Positions 1 to 11,817 of a stretch of DNA of 64,000 nucleotides are shown here, one piece after another. The number at the start of each line of letters is the position of its first letter. Within the stretch, counting starts at the first letter, position 1. The notes below the pieces were generated by a model, which had not been told where the DNA came from, did no database searches, and saw nothing but the letters and a program-made list of their open reading frames with translations. The translations under genes were made by a program, and so were the position numbers. Source of the DNA: Phycisphaerae bacterium (GTDB lineage Bacteria > Planctomycetota > Phycisphaerae > UBA1845); the NCBI GenBank assembly GCA_022072505.1, contig JAJVHU010000013.1:124001-188000 (forward strand). The letters are read 5' to 3'.

Positions 1-1525
1 TCATCTCGAGGCGTTCGGTAAGGCGCGTCCGGTATCCGAGTTCGTACGCCACGACGCTTTCGACGTCGAGGTCACGGTCGCCCTTGACGCGGGAGAGCCC
101 GCCGAAAAGCGGGAAATCCGTGAAACGCAGCCCCACCGACGGCATCTGAAACGCCCGGGATATTGAGGCGTAGACCAGCGAGGTCTCGTTCAGCTCGTAC
201 GACAGGGCCGCGCGCCCGCTCGGCTGAAAGCCGCCGTAAAACTCGTAGTCCACGCGCCCGCCGAGGCTGAGCATCCACGACGGCGCGAAGCGCCACTGAT
301 CCTCGAGGTAAGCGCCGATGATGGCGGAGGACATGAAATCCTTCGTCGTCAGCATCGGGTCGGAGTTGCTCGTGTCCAGAAGGTCCGTGCGGCTGTCCAC
401 GCCCCAGGTGACGGTGTGCTCGGCGCTGACGACGGTGGTCTGCCCCCACTGCGCGGCGAACTGCTGATATCGGTAGTCCGCCGTGTTGACGCCCGGCGAC
501 GCCTGAAAGTCGTTGACGTAAAGCGTCAGATCCCAGTGATCGCCGGGCGCCGGGTGTCCGCTCCACCGGCCCAGGATGAACGACGCCTGCGACCCGGGAT
601 TGCGCTTCGCGGAAAGCCCGCGCAGGGGCGTCGCAGGGAAGCCCCCGTCCACCAGCGCGCTGCCGGCTTGCAGGGTGAAAGATTCGCCCTCGGTCTTCAG
701 GTCCGCGACGGCGCTGAGACGCACGCGCCCGGCGCGGTAGTCGTCATCGAGAGAACCGGCGAACGAACCGCCGTGGACGAACCCGTCGTGCGACTCCTGC
801 TCCAGCGAGAATCGCCAGCGCAACGCCGCCTCGCGCCGGGCGTAGGAAACGTGCTCGCGGTTCCACCCGCGCGACCCGCCGCCGAGCGTCAGGCGCAGAC
901 CCGGGTCATCGACCGGATCCCGCGTGATAATATTGATGACGCCGCACATCGCGTTGGCGCCCCAGGTCACGCCCGCCGGTCCGCGGATCACCTCGATCCG
1001 CTCCACGTCCTCGAGACTGATCGGCCAGTGATGCCAGAGCGTCCCGCCGAAGAACGAGTCAAAAAGCTGCCTCCCGTCGACGAGAACAAGCACTTCACGG
1101 TTGACGAAGGCGTGAAAGGCGCGCGGCGAGATCGCGGACGCGCCGCTGGCAAGCTCGGCCACGTCGACGCCGGGCGCCAGGCGGAGCGCGTCGCCGATGT
1201 TGCGCGCCCCGCTGCGCCGGATGTCCTCGCGGGTGATGACGCTGACGGCGTGGGCGACCGCGCTGAGCGCCTGCTCGTGACGACCGGCCGTAACGACGAC
1301 CGGAATGTCAAGCTCCATCAGCGCCAGCGGATCCTCGCCGGCGCCGCCGCTTTCGAGGGGGTCCGTGTCGTCGAAACCGTGATCCGCGAAACCGAAGTCG
1401 CTGCGCGCGGAACCCCGCGCGTCGGCGGATTCCTGCTCCGTCTGCGGCGCAATTCGGCGCGCCGTCGCCGGCGCACTCGACGCCGCAACACCCAGCATGA
1501 CCCCGATGATGAGGTGAAGTTTCAC
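1..1525 (-). CDS. TonB-dependent receptor (partial, C-terminus outside window)
   Basis: Translated by eye from GTG at 1525: VKLHLIIGVMLGVAASS..., plug-domain motifs SVITREDIRRSGARNIGDALRLAPGVDVA and VEVIRGPAGVTWGANAMCGVINIITRD-like; the ORF runs off the left edge. Confidence 0.88.
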   Translation of the reverse strand, partial: MKLHLIIGVMLGVAASSAPATARRIAPQTEQESADARGSARSDFGFADHGFDDTDPLESGGAGEDPLALMELDIPVVVTAGRHEQALSAVAHAVSVITREDIRRSGARNIGDALRLAPGVDVAELASGASAISPRAFHAFVNREVLVLVDGRQLFDSFFGGTLWHHWPISLEDVERIEVIRGPAGVTWGANAMCGVINIITRDPVDDPGLRLTLGGGSRGWNREHVSYARREAALRWRFSLEQESHDGFVHGGSFAGSLDDDYRAGRVRLSAVADLKTEGESFTLQAGSALVDGGFPATPLRGLSAKRNPGSQASFILGRWSGHPAPGDHWDLTLYVNDFQASPGVNTADYRYQQFAAQWGQTTVVSAEHTVTWGVDSRTDLLDTSNSDPMLTTKDFMSSAIIGAYLEDQWRFAPSWMLSLGGRVDYEFYGGFQPSGRAALSYELNETSLVYASISRAFQMPSVGLRFTDFPLFGGLSRVKGDRDLDVESVVAYELGYRTRLTERLEM

Positions 1526-2529
1526 GGTTCGTCTCCGTACTTGATGACGTCGCCGGACAGGAAGGCGTCGGCGACGCGCTTGCCGATGATGTCGGACGTG
1601 TGCAGGTTGGCCGCGCGACGCGCCAGGGCGGCGTACTCAAACGGCGAAGGCGGATCCGCTTGCGGGTCCAGCATGTGCATGACGAGGTCCGCCGTCTGCG
1701 CCGCGATCCGCCGATCATCGAAGAAGGCGCCCGCGTACGCCCCCGCCTTGACGACGTTGGCCGAGAATCCCCAGATCGGCGTCGATCGCCGGGCTCCCCA
1801 GGTCAGCAGGCTGCGGATCGCGGCGCTGTCGTAAACCTGCGGATCAGGAATCATCAGCACGGCGTCATGAGCGGTATTTTCCAGCCGGGTCAGCGCGTCA
1901 AGGAACCGCTTCTGATCCGCCGACACGAGGATGACATCGATGCCGAGCGCCTTGCCCGCCTCCCGGATCGACTCCGCGGTGCGCGCCGTCGACGGACTGT
2001 GAAGCAGCGCCGCACGCCGCAGCGACGGAAGGCAGACGCGAACCTCCTCCAGCACCGCGCGCGGCGCCAGATCCGCCGCGATCCCGCCGGCCGCGACGCC
2101 CTCCGTCCGGGGTTCGACTCGGACGTAGGACTCATCCAAGGCGTTGGCGACCAGCGTGAAAACGGTGGGAACGCCGCGGACCTGGGCGCAGGCCCACTCC
2201 GTGGCTTGATCGCCGACGGTCAGAATCAGGGCGGGGGAGGCCTGCGCGATGGAGCGGAGAAGCGCGTCCAGCTCCTCCCGGCGATCCAGGGGGGGGAGGT
2301 TCGCCAGTTCGGGGGTCACGGATCGTTTCCGAAGCTCCGCGGCAATCTGTCCCGCCACGGCGCGATGAATCTCAAGCGGACCGGCGACGATCATGATCCG
2401 CGGGGGCGCGGCGGCGGAAGCGGCTTGAGCAGGCAAGGCCTGCGCCGTGCCGAGGACAGCCCAGGCCAGCGCGCCCAGCAGCGCGATGATGGCGCCTGCG
2501 CATGCGGGCTCCCGGTGCGTCATATTCAT
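1522..2529 (-). CDS. ABC-transporter-type substrate-binding protein (ABC_sub_bind-like), secreted
   Basis: ORF with N-terminal signal peptide; 4-nt GTGA overlap with the TonB receptor start suggests an operon; start taken as ATG at 2529. Confidence 0.7.
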   Translation of the reverse strand: MNMTHREPACAGAIIALLGALAWAVLGTAQALPAQAASAAAPPRIMIVAGPLEIHRAVAGQIAAELRKRSVTPELANLPPLDRREELDALLRSIAQASPALILTVGDQATEWACAQVRGVPTVFTLVANALDESYVRVEPRTEGVAAGGIAADLAPRAVLEEVRVCLPSLRRAALLHSPSTARTAESIREAGKALGIDVILVSADQKRFLDALTRLENTAHDAVLMIPDPQVYDSAAIRSLLTWGARRSTPIWGFSANVVKAGAYAGAFFDDRRIAAQTADLVMHMLDPQADPPSPFEYAALARRAANLHTSDIIGKRVADAFLSGDVIKYGDEP

Positions 2530-2914
2530 GCGTCGCTCTCTTGCTCCCGGAGGCGACAACCGGTTCGTGCGCGGGGCGTCACCCGGCTGGTCGCTTCCGC
2601 TCAGTTCCTGCACGGGGGTTGCGGATGCGCTCCCGGGGCTGCGTCACGAACCGAACGATCGTCGATGCCTTACCCTGTGTTATCGGAGGAAGCGCTGGAT
2701 CGGTTGATCTGCCGCGGAATTCTCCGTGCCGGAATGCCGCATTCTGAAGGATTTCCCCGATGTGCCCGGACGGATGAAAGTCGCCTGAAGAAGGGGGTCG
2801 CCCTCATGCGCGGGGGCTTCGCGTCCGATGTACTTTCCGAAAACGCGGTCCAGACCGAGGGGGCGTTCGTCACGGACGCCCGGGCGGACCTTGCCGGCAG
2901 TCCGGTGAAATCAC

Positions 2915-4960
2915 GTGGGCATTCGAGCGCGGTCCATCCTGCTTTGCATCCTGATGCTGCTGACGGTGGCGGCGCCGCTGTCGCACATGCTGATCCGGTC
3001 GCATTCCGACGACATGCACGCGCAGATGCGCGGGCATGCGGTCGCGTACGCGTCGGCGGTGGCGGCGGCGATCGAACCCGACGTCCTGCTCAACGACACG
3101 GAGAGCATCCGTCGTCTGCTGGAGCAGATGCGCTGCCGCGGGGCTGTGCGCTGGGGGCTCGTCTACGACCGTCAGGGAAGATTGATGACCGCTTCGGATG
3201 CGGGGTCGGGCGGCAACGCGCGGGTCGGCGCACGGACCTGGGCGGGTCTGGGGGATGATCAGCGGATCAGCGCCACGGACACGGACCTGATCGTCACCGT
3301 GCCGGTGCATCGAAGCCCCGCCGACGCTGAGCTGGCTCCGGGAGAGTCGCTGTCCGCTCCCGAGAACCCGGCGCCGATCGCGTGGGTCCGCCTCTCATTC
3401 AGTCTCGAACCGCTGGCCGCCAGCCTGCGCGAAAGCGTCAGCGCGTCGATTAAGATCGTCGCGGCGATCCTGCTGGGCGGCGTGGCGCTGATCGTGGTCG
3501 TGACGGGCAGGATTCTTCGTCCCCTGACGGACTTGAGGCGATCGGCGACGCGCATCCAGCAGGGCGACATGACGGCCCGCGCCGACGAGCGCGCTGCGGC
3601 GGAATTCGGAGCGCTGGCGGCGGCGTTCAACCGGATGGTGGCGACGATCCAGTCTCAGACGGAAAGCCTCGAACGCCAGGTGCAGGACCGCACCGCCCAG
3701 CTTCGCATCTACGCCGACACGCTTGAAAAAACCAACGCCGAACTTCGCGAAGCCACCGAGGCCGCGCTGTCCGCCAGCCGCGCCAAGAGCGAGTTCCTCG
3801 CCAACATGAGCCACGAGATCCGCACCCCGATGACGTCGATCCTCGGATTCTCGGAACGTCTGCTCGAGCCCGACCTTGACGCCGCGACCCGCGAAGACGC
3901 CGTGCAGACGCTGCGGCGGAACGCCGAGCACCTCCTGTCGCTGATCAACGACATCCTCGACCTGTCGAAGATCGAAGCCGGGAAACTCGTCCTCGAGTCG
4001 GTCTCTTGTTCGCTGGTGCGCGTCGTGCTCGAGGTCGAGTCGCTGATGAGCGTTCGCGCGAAGGCGAAGAACCTGGCGCTGAACGTCGCGTTCGAGGGGC
4101 GGATTCCGGAGTCGATCGAGAGTGATCCGAGCCGCTTGCGGCAGGTTCTCATCAACCTGGTCGGCAACGCGGTGAAGTTCACGCAACAGGGCGCCGTATC
4201 CGTCACGGTGCGCGGGAGAGCGGGCGACGACGCGGCGGCCGGCGAGACGTTCCCGATCGAACTGGTCGTTCGGGATACCGGCATCGGCATGACGGACGAC
4301 GTCCGCCGTCGGCTTTTTGAGCCGTTCCAGCAGGGAGACGCGTCGTTGTCACGGAGATTCGGCGGGACGGGTCTGGGGTTGGCGATCAGCCGACGGCTGG
4401 CGCGTCTGCTCGGGGGGGACATCCAGGTTCGCAGCGAGCCGGACCGCGGAAGCGAATTCGTGGTTCATCTTTCCGTGCGCGTCCCGCCCGGCACGCGGAT
4501 TCTCGACGCCACGACGATCCGGACGGTTTCGGAGGCGGCGCCGACAACCGCGCCGACCCCGGTGGACGACGACGGACTCGACTGCCGCATCCTTCTTGCG
4601 GAGGACGGAGCGGACAATCAGCGTCTGATCCGGGCGATCCTCGAGCGGGCCGGGGCGACGGTCGAAGTCGTTGAGAACGGCCGGCTCGCGCTGGACCGGG
4701 CGCTGGAGGCCCAGGACAAGGGCGAGGCGTTCGACGTGATTCTGATGGACATGCAGATGCCGGAACTGGACGGGTACGAGGCGACCCGGCGCCTCCGTCG
4801 CGCCGGGTACGCCCGCCCGATCATCGCCCTCACCGCGCACGCCATGTCGCACGACCGCGACCGCTGCCTTGAAGCCGGTTGCGACGCCTACGAAACGAAG
4901 CCGCTTCGCCGCCAGCGCCTCCTTCAGGTCATCCGCGCGCAGTTGCTGGTGGAGGCGTGA
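2915..4960 (+). CDS. Hybrid sensor histidine kinase (HAMP, HisKA, HATPase, receiver)
   Basis: [20 protein letters not shown]-box, DTGIGM and [10 protein letters not shown] ATPase boxes, C-terminal receiver with [18 protein letters not shown]; divergent from the TonB/ABC pair. Confidence 0.93.
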   Translation: MGIRARSILLCILMLLTVAAPLSHMLIRSHSDDMHAQMRGHAVAYASAVAAAIEPDVLLNDTESIRRLLEQMRCRGAVRWGLVYDRQGRLMTASDAGSGGNARVGARTWAGLGDDQRISATDTDLIVTVPVHRSPADAELAPGESLSAPENPAPIAWVRLSFSLEPLAASLRESVSASIKIVAAILLGGVALIVVVTGRILRPLTDLRRSATRIQQGDMTARADERAAAEFGALAAAFNRMVATIQSQTESLERQVQDRTAQLRIYADTLEKTNAELREATEAALSASRAKSEFLANMSHEIRTPMTSILGFSERLLEPDLDAATREDAVQTLRRNAEHLLSLINDILDLSKIEAGKLVLESVSCSLVRVVLEVESLMSVRAKAKNLALNVAFEGRIPESIESDPSRLRQVLINLVGNAVKFTQQGAVSVTVRGRAGDDAAAGETFPIELVVRDTGIGMTDDVRRRLFEPFQQGDASLSRRFGGTGLGLAISRRLARLLGGDIQVRSEPDRGSEFVVHLSVRVPPGTRILDATTIRTVSEAAPTTAPTPVDDDGLDCRILLAEDGADNQRLIRAILERAGATVEVVENGRLALDRALEAQDKGEAFDVILMDMQMPELDGYEATRRLRRAGYARPIIALTAHAMSHDRDRCLEAGCDAYETKPLRRQRLLQVIRAQLLVEA

Positions 4961-5021
4961 CGCCCCCGCGTCGCGCGGAACGCGCCGATCGCCGTCTTCC
5001 TTCCGGAAACGGCGCGGCGGA

Positions 5022-7157
5022 TCAATCCTCCTTCGCCGCTTCCTTCGCGTCGTCATCCTCCTCCGCGGGCTTCACCGAGGAAAGATCGAGTTCGTGCGCC
5101 GGCGGGTCTCCGCCCGGTCCGGTCAGGTAGTGCTCGAACCACTGCATCATGCGCATCAGGTACTCGAGGCGCGCCGCGGCCTTGCGGTTGCCGTGCCCCT
5201 CGCCGGGGAACCAGACCAGCCGGACGGGCGACTGCCCGAGCGTCTTGAGAAAGCGGTACATCTCCAGCGACTGCGACGGGTCCACGCGCGTGTCGTCCGC
5301 CCCGTGCATGATCAGCAGCGGCGTCCGGCACTTCTGAAGGTGCGTGATCGGGCTGCGCTCGCGGAAGAACGCCCAGTCCTCCCACGGGTACTTGCGGGCG
5401 TGGACCAGCGTCATCTCGTTCGGGATGTCCGTCGTGCCGAACTTGCTGACCAGGTCGCTGATGCCGACGAACATGACCCCCGCCGCGAAATGTTCGGACA
5501 GCGCCGTCGAGCACCACGCCGTCGCGTAACCGCCGTAAGACCCGCCCGTCACGCCTACTTTCTTCCGGTCCGCCAGCCCCGTCGACGCGAAGTAGTCCGC
5601 CGCATCCACCAGGTCGTCGAACTCCTTGCCCGCGTAATCGGCCTGCCCCAGCTTCGAGAACGCCACGCCGCGACCCGTGCTGCCGCGGTAATTCGGATAA
5701 AAGACCGCGAACCCGCGAGCGGCCGCGTACTGTCCCGGGCGGGAGTAGTTCGTCTTCCAGCCGTTGCTCTCGTGTGCCTCCGGTCCGCCGTGAACGCTGA
5801 GGATGAGGGGGTAGCGCGTCCCCGGTTTCTCGTCGAGAGGCCGCACCAGCACGCCCTCGATCTCCAGTCCGTCGCGGGCCTTGTAGCGCACCGCCTCCTG
5901 CTTCGCGAGGCGCACTTCGGCAAGCCACGGATTGTGCGTCGTGATCCGCGTCGGAGCGGCGTCGCCGTGCTGCATGACGAACGCCTCCGGCGGGTGCGCC
6001 GCGCTCTCGCTGATCATCGCGCCCTGCTGTCCGTCCTTCGACAGCGACAACCCCGACAGGACGTGCGTCCCCGCCGGAAGGATCGTCCGCTGGTTCGCTC
6101 CGTCCGCGTCCACCTTCCCCAGCGCCGTCCAGACCCCCTCGTCCACGAGATACATGATCGTGTCCGCGTCCTGCCACGCGAACGAATTGACGTGCCCGGG
6201 GTAATCCGGAAGCACGTTCTTCAACGCCCCTCCCGCGACGCTCCCGACCAGCAGCGAGCCGTCGCCGGGGTCGTTCAGGTCGGCGCCGGCCATCATCGCG
6301 ATGTGCTTGCCGTCCGGGCTCCACTTGAACGAGGCGAGCTTCCCGGGGTTCTCCAGCTTCGCCAGCACCTTGCCCGACTCGACTTCAACGACGTGGACCT
6401 TCTGCTTCATGTACTCGTCGTCGATCAGCGGCGTCGGCGCCAGCGAAACCGCAAGGTGCGCGCCCGTCGGGCTCCACTCCACCGCGAACGCCGACCCCGG
6501 AAGCTCCAGCGCCTTCGGCTCCAACGACTCGTCCGCCTCGACCCACGAATCTCCGGTCGGACCGGGCGTCGCCAGCCAGACTTTCGTCACGCGCCAGTCT
6601 TCTTCGTACACCTCGGCCTTGAATCCCTTCTCCTTCCGCTCCTTGAGATCCTTCGGCTCCTTTTCCTGCGCCAGGAACGCGACGCGCCGGCCGTCCGGGC
6701 TCCACGAATACCCGCCGACGCCCGTATCATGTTCGAGCACTTTGCGCGCCTCGCCGCCGCTGAGGGCGATGACGTAAAGCGACGTCTCCTTGTCGTCCCC
6801 GCGCTTCAGCCGAAAGGACAGCCCCGATCCGTCGGGCGTCCAGCGCACGCCGCTGACGTTCACTTTGCCCGTGATGAAAGGGCGCGAGTTCCCTGACCGG
6901 TCCGCCACGTGCAGCTCGACCCACGCCCCGCCGTCCTCATCCACATAAGGCCGCCTCGGCACGTTCCGCAGGTACGCGACATGCTTCCCGTCAGGCGATA
7001 GTTCGACGCCCGTGACCGCCTGAAGCCGGGCCACGTCGAGAAGCGAAATCGTTCGGTCCTGTGCAACCGCAGGCGGCGTCAAGACCGGCGCCGGAAGGAT
7101 GACCGTGAACATCACCGCAACCTTGCGGGAAGCGAAGGTTGAAAAGAGCCTCGTCAT
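5022..7157 (-). CDS. S9 family peptidase (prolyl oligopeptidase / acylaminoacyl-peptidase type)
   Basis: N-terminal WD/beta-propeller-like WSPDG repeats; GGSYGGYAT catalytic serine; signal peptide. Confidence 0.92.
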   Translation of the reverse strand: MTRLFSTFASRKVAVMFTVILPAPVLTPPAVAQDRTISLLDVARLQAVTGVELSPDGKHVAYLRNVPRRPYVDEDGGAWVELHVADRSGNSRPFITGKVNVSGVRWTPDGSGLSFRLKRGDDKETSLYVIALSGGEARKVLEHDTGVGGYSWSPDGRRVAFLAQEKEPKDLKERKEKGFKAEVYEEDWRVTKVWLATPGPTGDSWVEADESLEPKALELPGSAFAVEWSPTGAHLAVSLAPTPLIDDEYMKQKVHVVEVESGKVLAKLENPGKLASFKWSPDGKHIAMMAGADLNDPGDGSLLVGSVAGGALKNVLPDYPGHVNSFAWQDADTIMYLVDEGVWTALGKVDADGANQRTILPAGTHVLSGLSLSKDGQQGAMISESAAHPPEAFVMQHGDAAPTRITTHNPWLAEVRLAKQEAVRYKARDGLEIEGVLVRPLDEKPGTRYPLILSVHGGPEAHESNGWKTNYSRPGQYAAARGFAVFYPNYRGSTGRGVAFSKLGQADYAGKEFDDLVDAADYFASTGLADRKKVGVTGGSYGGYATAWCSTALSEHFAAGVMFVGISDLVSKFGTTDIPNEMTLVHARKYPWEDWAFFRERSPITHLQKCRTPLLIMHGADDTRVDPSQSLEMYRFLKTLGQSPVRLVWFPGEGHGNRKAAARLEYLMRMMQWFEHYLTGPGGDPPAHELDLSSVKPAEEDDDAKEAAKED

Positions 7158-7274
7158 TGTGTGTTCCTCCTACGTTCCTGATTGAGGGCGGATACGAAGA
7201 TCGCGCCGGGCGGTCAACCTAGAACCCCCCCCTGCAAGCGTCAAGACAAACCGACGGCATTTCATTCCCGCGGG

Positions 7275-8165
7275 TCATTCCAGATCGTCCACCGTCCGAG
7301 GGCGGTCCGGACCCAGCAGTCGCGACATCGACCGGTCCGCCAGCAGACGCCCGCCAGTCTGGCAGGTCGGGCAGTAATTCGTCTCGTTTTCGGCGTAACG
7401 AATCCGCTGGACCTTCGTACCGCAGACCGGACAAGGCGCCCCGAAGCGGCCGTGGACGGCGAAGTCCGCGCGGAACGCGGTGATGTCGCCGGGCCCCGGA
7501 AATCGCTCGGCGAACTGCTCGCGGAGACGTTCCGTCCAACGCGCCAGCGTTTCCTTCGCCGCCAGGTGCAGGCGGGCGGCTTCGGCGTCGGTCAGCCGCG
7601 AGGTCAGAACCACCGGCGAGAGTCGCGCCGCATGCAGGATTTCATCGGAGTAGGCTTGGCCGATCCCGTCGAGAATCCGCGGATCGGTCAGCGCCCGCTT
7701 GAGCGTGTGATTCTCGCGCCGAAGCGCCGCCGTGAATGACGGCAGGTCCGCCGACAGAACATCCAGCCCCCCGGAGTCGAACTCCGCGAGCCGCGACCGG
7801 CCCGCCACGACATGAAGGGACGCACGTTTTTGCTTCGCGGTCTCAGTCAGGACCAGCGTTCCCGCCGGGAACGCCAGCGACGCCAGCGTGATCTTCCCCG
7901 GCAGGCGGGCTGACGGCGCCGACCACCGGAACCGCCCCGCGATCATCAGGTGAAACACCAGGAAGACATCATTGTCGAACCCGATCGTGATCCGCTTGCC
8001 GATCCGCCCGACCTCGACGACGTGGCGCCCTTCGACGCACTCCAGCGGCGGATCATGCGTACGCAGAAGAAAAGGCGAAAGCACCCGGGCGCGATCCAGG
8101 CGTTGGCTGACAACCCGGTCGCGCAAGGCGTTCACATAAACAAGGATGTCGGGCAGCTCGGGCAT
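7275..8165 (-). CDS. Fpg/Nei family DNA glycosylase
   Basis: MPELPDI N-terminus and C-terminal zinc finger CPVCGTKVQRIRYAENETNYCPTCQ. Confidence 0.9.
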   Translation of the reverse strand: MPELPDILVYVNALRDRVVSQRLDRARVLSPFLLRTHDPPLECVEGRHVVEVGRIGKRITIGFDNDVFLVFHLMIAGRFRWSAPSARLPGKITLASLAFPAGTLVLTETAKQKRASLHVVAGRSRLAEFDSGGLDVLSADLPSFTAALRRENHTLKRALTDPRILDGIGQAYSDEILHAARLSPVVLTSRLTDAEAARLHLAAKETLARWTERLREQFAERFPGPGDITAFRADFAVHGRFGAPCPVCGTKVQRIRYAENETNYCPTCQTGGRLLADRSMSRLLGPDRPRTVDDLE

Positions 8166-8577
8166 CGCCGGACATCGTAGACCGAGACCTCATGCTTCGC
8201 CCGAGCGCCGCCGCCGCCGCCGCCGTGGTCATTGTGAAAGCGCGGGATCCCCCGACCGGACCTTCCGACAGGGCCGAAGCCGCTTGAGCGATCCCCGACG
8301 AGCGACCTTCTGAACGGCGTCAGGTCGTCCCGCGGCCTGACCGGTCGCCCGGGAACCGCCGGCGCCGGGGTCACGGGCTTGGAACCCCCGCGAACGAGAG
8401 CCTATACTTGACTGATTATTCATCGTTCATACGTAACGGACCGGATACATCGGCGGTCGCGCGTCGCGGCCTGCCTGCACGCGTTCATACGACGGCATTC
8501 GGAGTCATCACATGGGCCGACCTCTCGGACGTTCACCCCTGCGACCCCGCGAAGCGCGGGACAGCGCCAGTTCGATC

Positions 8578-9660
8578 ATGCTGCTTGTGCTCCGACTCGT
8601 GTTCTTCCTCGTCCTTTTCTCCGTCGGGTGGACCTTCGCGTCCAAATCCGGGCAAAGCGACATCCTGCCGGAGTTCCTGCGCAACAACCCTTACTACATG
8701 CTGATCATTTTCGGCAGCGTCGGGCTGGCGTTCATGCTCTTCGACGTGTTCATCCCGCGGAAGTCGCTGACGGCGATGTCAGGCATCTTCTTCGGACTGG
8801 TGATCGGCATGATCGTCTCCTACGGTCTTTCGCTGATCATTGATCTGCTGGTGGAGTCGAGCTTCGCGTCGGTCGATCTTGACTCCCGTCTGGTGAGCGT
8901 CATGAAGCTGACCGTCGGCGTGATCTGCTGCTACCTCGCGGTGAGCTTCATTCTTCAGACGAAGGACGACGTCCGCTTCGTCATCCCCTACGTCGAGTTC
9001 TCGAAGGAGACGAAGGGCGCCGTGCCCTTTGTGCTGGACACGTCGGTCATCATCGACGGGCGCATCGCCGACATCGCCGAGACGGGCATCATCGATCAGG
9101 AGCTGGTCCTGCCGCGCTTCGTCCTTCAGGAGATTCAGAGCATCGCCGACAGCGGCGACAAGCTGAAGCGCAACCGCGGGCGCCGCGGGCTGGACGTGCT
9201 CAACAAGCTTCAGCTCTCCGACCGCGTCGACATCCGCATCCTGGACGTCGAGTTCGCCGCCGAGGGCGTCAGCGTCGACGAGATGCTCGTGGACCTCGCG
9301 ATGGAGCTGGGCGGGCGCGTCGTCACCAACGACTACAACCTCAACAAGATCGCCCAGCTCCGCGGCGTGATGGTCATCAACATCAACGATCTGGCCAACG
9401 CCCTGCGCCCCGTCGTCCTCCCCGGCGAGACGATGCAGGTCAAGGTCATCAAGCCCGGCGAGGAGGCCGGTCAGGGCGTCGGCTACCTCGAGGACGGCAC
9501 GATGGTCGTCGCCGAGGGCGGACGCGATCACATCGGCGAGACGATCCAGATCACCGTCACCAGCGTCCTCCAGACCTCCGCCGGACGCATGATCTTCGGC
9601 CGCAGCGAAGGCTACGAACCGCCCCTCGACCGCCGACGCCCGAGGGTGACGCGGACATGA
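8578..9660 (+). CDS. PIN/TRAM domain membrane protein (YacL-like)
   Basis: N-terminal TM helices, PIN motif FVLDTSVIIDGRIADI, TRAM-like C-terminus; alternative upstream start at 8512. Confidence 0.9.
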   Translation: MLLVLRLVFFLVLFSVGWTFASKSGQSDILPEFLRNNPYYMLIIFGSVGLAFMLFDVFIPRKSLTAMSGIFFGLVIGMIVSYGLSLIIDLLVESSFASVDLDSRLVSVMKLTVGVICCYLAVSFILQTKDDVRFVIPYVEFSKETKGAVPFVLDTSVIIDGRIADIAETGIIDQELVLPRFVLQEIQSIADSGDKLKRNRGRRGLDVLNKLQLSDRVDIRILDVEFAAEGVSVDEMLVDLAMELGGRVVTNDYNLNKIAQLRGVMVININDLANALRPVVLPGETMQVKVIKPGEEAGQGVGYLEDGTMVVAEGGRDHIGETIQITVTSVLQTSAGRMIFGRSEGYEPPLDRRRPRVTRT

Positions 9661-9868
9661 CAGCCCGTTGAACAAGGGCGGGGCGTTCCTCCGGGACTTC
9701 ATTTCCCCTGCGCGGGACGCTCAGCGCTGACGTGCCCGGCTGGTATCTGACGCCCTTTCGGAGCCAAATATCTCCCGCCGATCTCACCGCAGGATCGTCA
9801 GTTCATGTGATTTCAGCCCGTGGCGGCCGAAACCAGATGGAGACTCGGGTCATAACATTCCCTGCCCG

Positions 9869-9943
9869 CTTCCTACGGGCGCGGTTCGGTTAAGACCAGC
9901 GTCCTGGACGCGGTTTCAAAACCGAGCCGCGCCCGTAAGGAAG
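9869..9943. repeat. Inverted pair of repeat half-copies (22-23 nt arms, ~30 nt loop)
   Basis: cttcctacgggcgcggttcggt (9869-9890) is near-perfectly complementary to accgagccgcgcccgtaaggaag (9921-9943). Confidence 0.85.
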
Positions 9944-9988
9944 CGTTCTTTTTCCCGCCTGCACCGGCAGTTTTGCAACAGGGTCTTC
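9890..9988 (+). repeat. MITE-like repeat copy A
   Basis: GGTTTCAAAACCGAGCCGCGCCCGTAAGGAAGCGTTCTTTTTCCCG...GTTTTGCAACAGGGTCTT, shared with copies at 33.6, 35.1 and 46.8 kb. Confidence 0.8.
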
Positions 9989-10235
9989 ATGTTACGGAAC
10001 GGCCAGCGTTGACCAACCAGGGAGAGTCAAGCTGCCGGTCTGCGCGAGCCGGGCGGGACTTCGCAGGGCCCGGAACGCGGACGCCCCTCGGTATCCGGAT
10101 ACGGGCGAAACCGCCGGGTTGGGCGCCCGCGTCCCGAGGGGGCTGGGATGCGGACCGGAGGTCCGCGATCCGAGCGGGCGCCGGTCTAAGCACGGCAGGC
10201 CGGGTCGAAGCCGGGGTCCGGACCGTCGCGCCCCC

Positions 10236-10264
10236 TTGACAGGCAGAGGCCGAACATGTACCGT
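10236..10264 (+). promoter_or_regulatory. Candidate sigma70-like promoter of recA
   Basis: TTGACA, 17-nt spacer, TACCGT about 50 nt upstream of the recA ATG; the -10 is weak. Confidence 0.4.
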
Positions 10265-10311
10265 ACCCAAGGGTGAACGTCGGTCGTATCCCTGGGATCG
10301 AAAGGAAACGC

Positions 10312-11505
<1,194 letters not shown>

Positions 11506-11817
11506 TGCGCCGATGCCCGCGGCGTTTTGACCCGTGCGGCGCCGCATCTTAGGATGGCGCGTCCGCCCGTCGGACGCGCGGTCGGTCGTTCCGCGCACCG
11601 GAACCGCGGCCGAGACGTCGATCGCGTCCGACCGTCCGTCGATGCGGCGTTCACCGGCGACGGCGAGGGCTTGCGGGCGGAGGTCGAGTTGATCCAGGCG
11701 CTGCGTCAAGACGGAATTCCGTCACGGACCGCGTTTCCGGATCGACGGCGAAGTCGCGCGGGCTGAAGCCCGCGGCTCGTGATTGCCAGGCGTTCGGGGC
11801 GTCGCAAGAGAACGAAC

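Noticed and set aside
4869-6896. 675-aa plus-strand ORF
   Set aside because: Antisense shadow of the S9 peptidase gene.
10060-10200. Structured RNA between the repeat and recA (CCCCTCGG/CCGAGGGG, TATCCGGATA, GGACCGGAGGTCC)
   Set aside because: Short palindromes are expected by chance at this GC content; no coherent long-range fold evident.
10242-10266. LexA/SOS box upstream of recA (CGAACATGTACCG)
   Set aside because: Second half does not match CGAAC-N4-GTTCG; not convincing without lineage-specific consensus.
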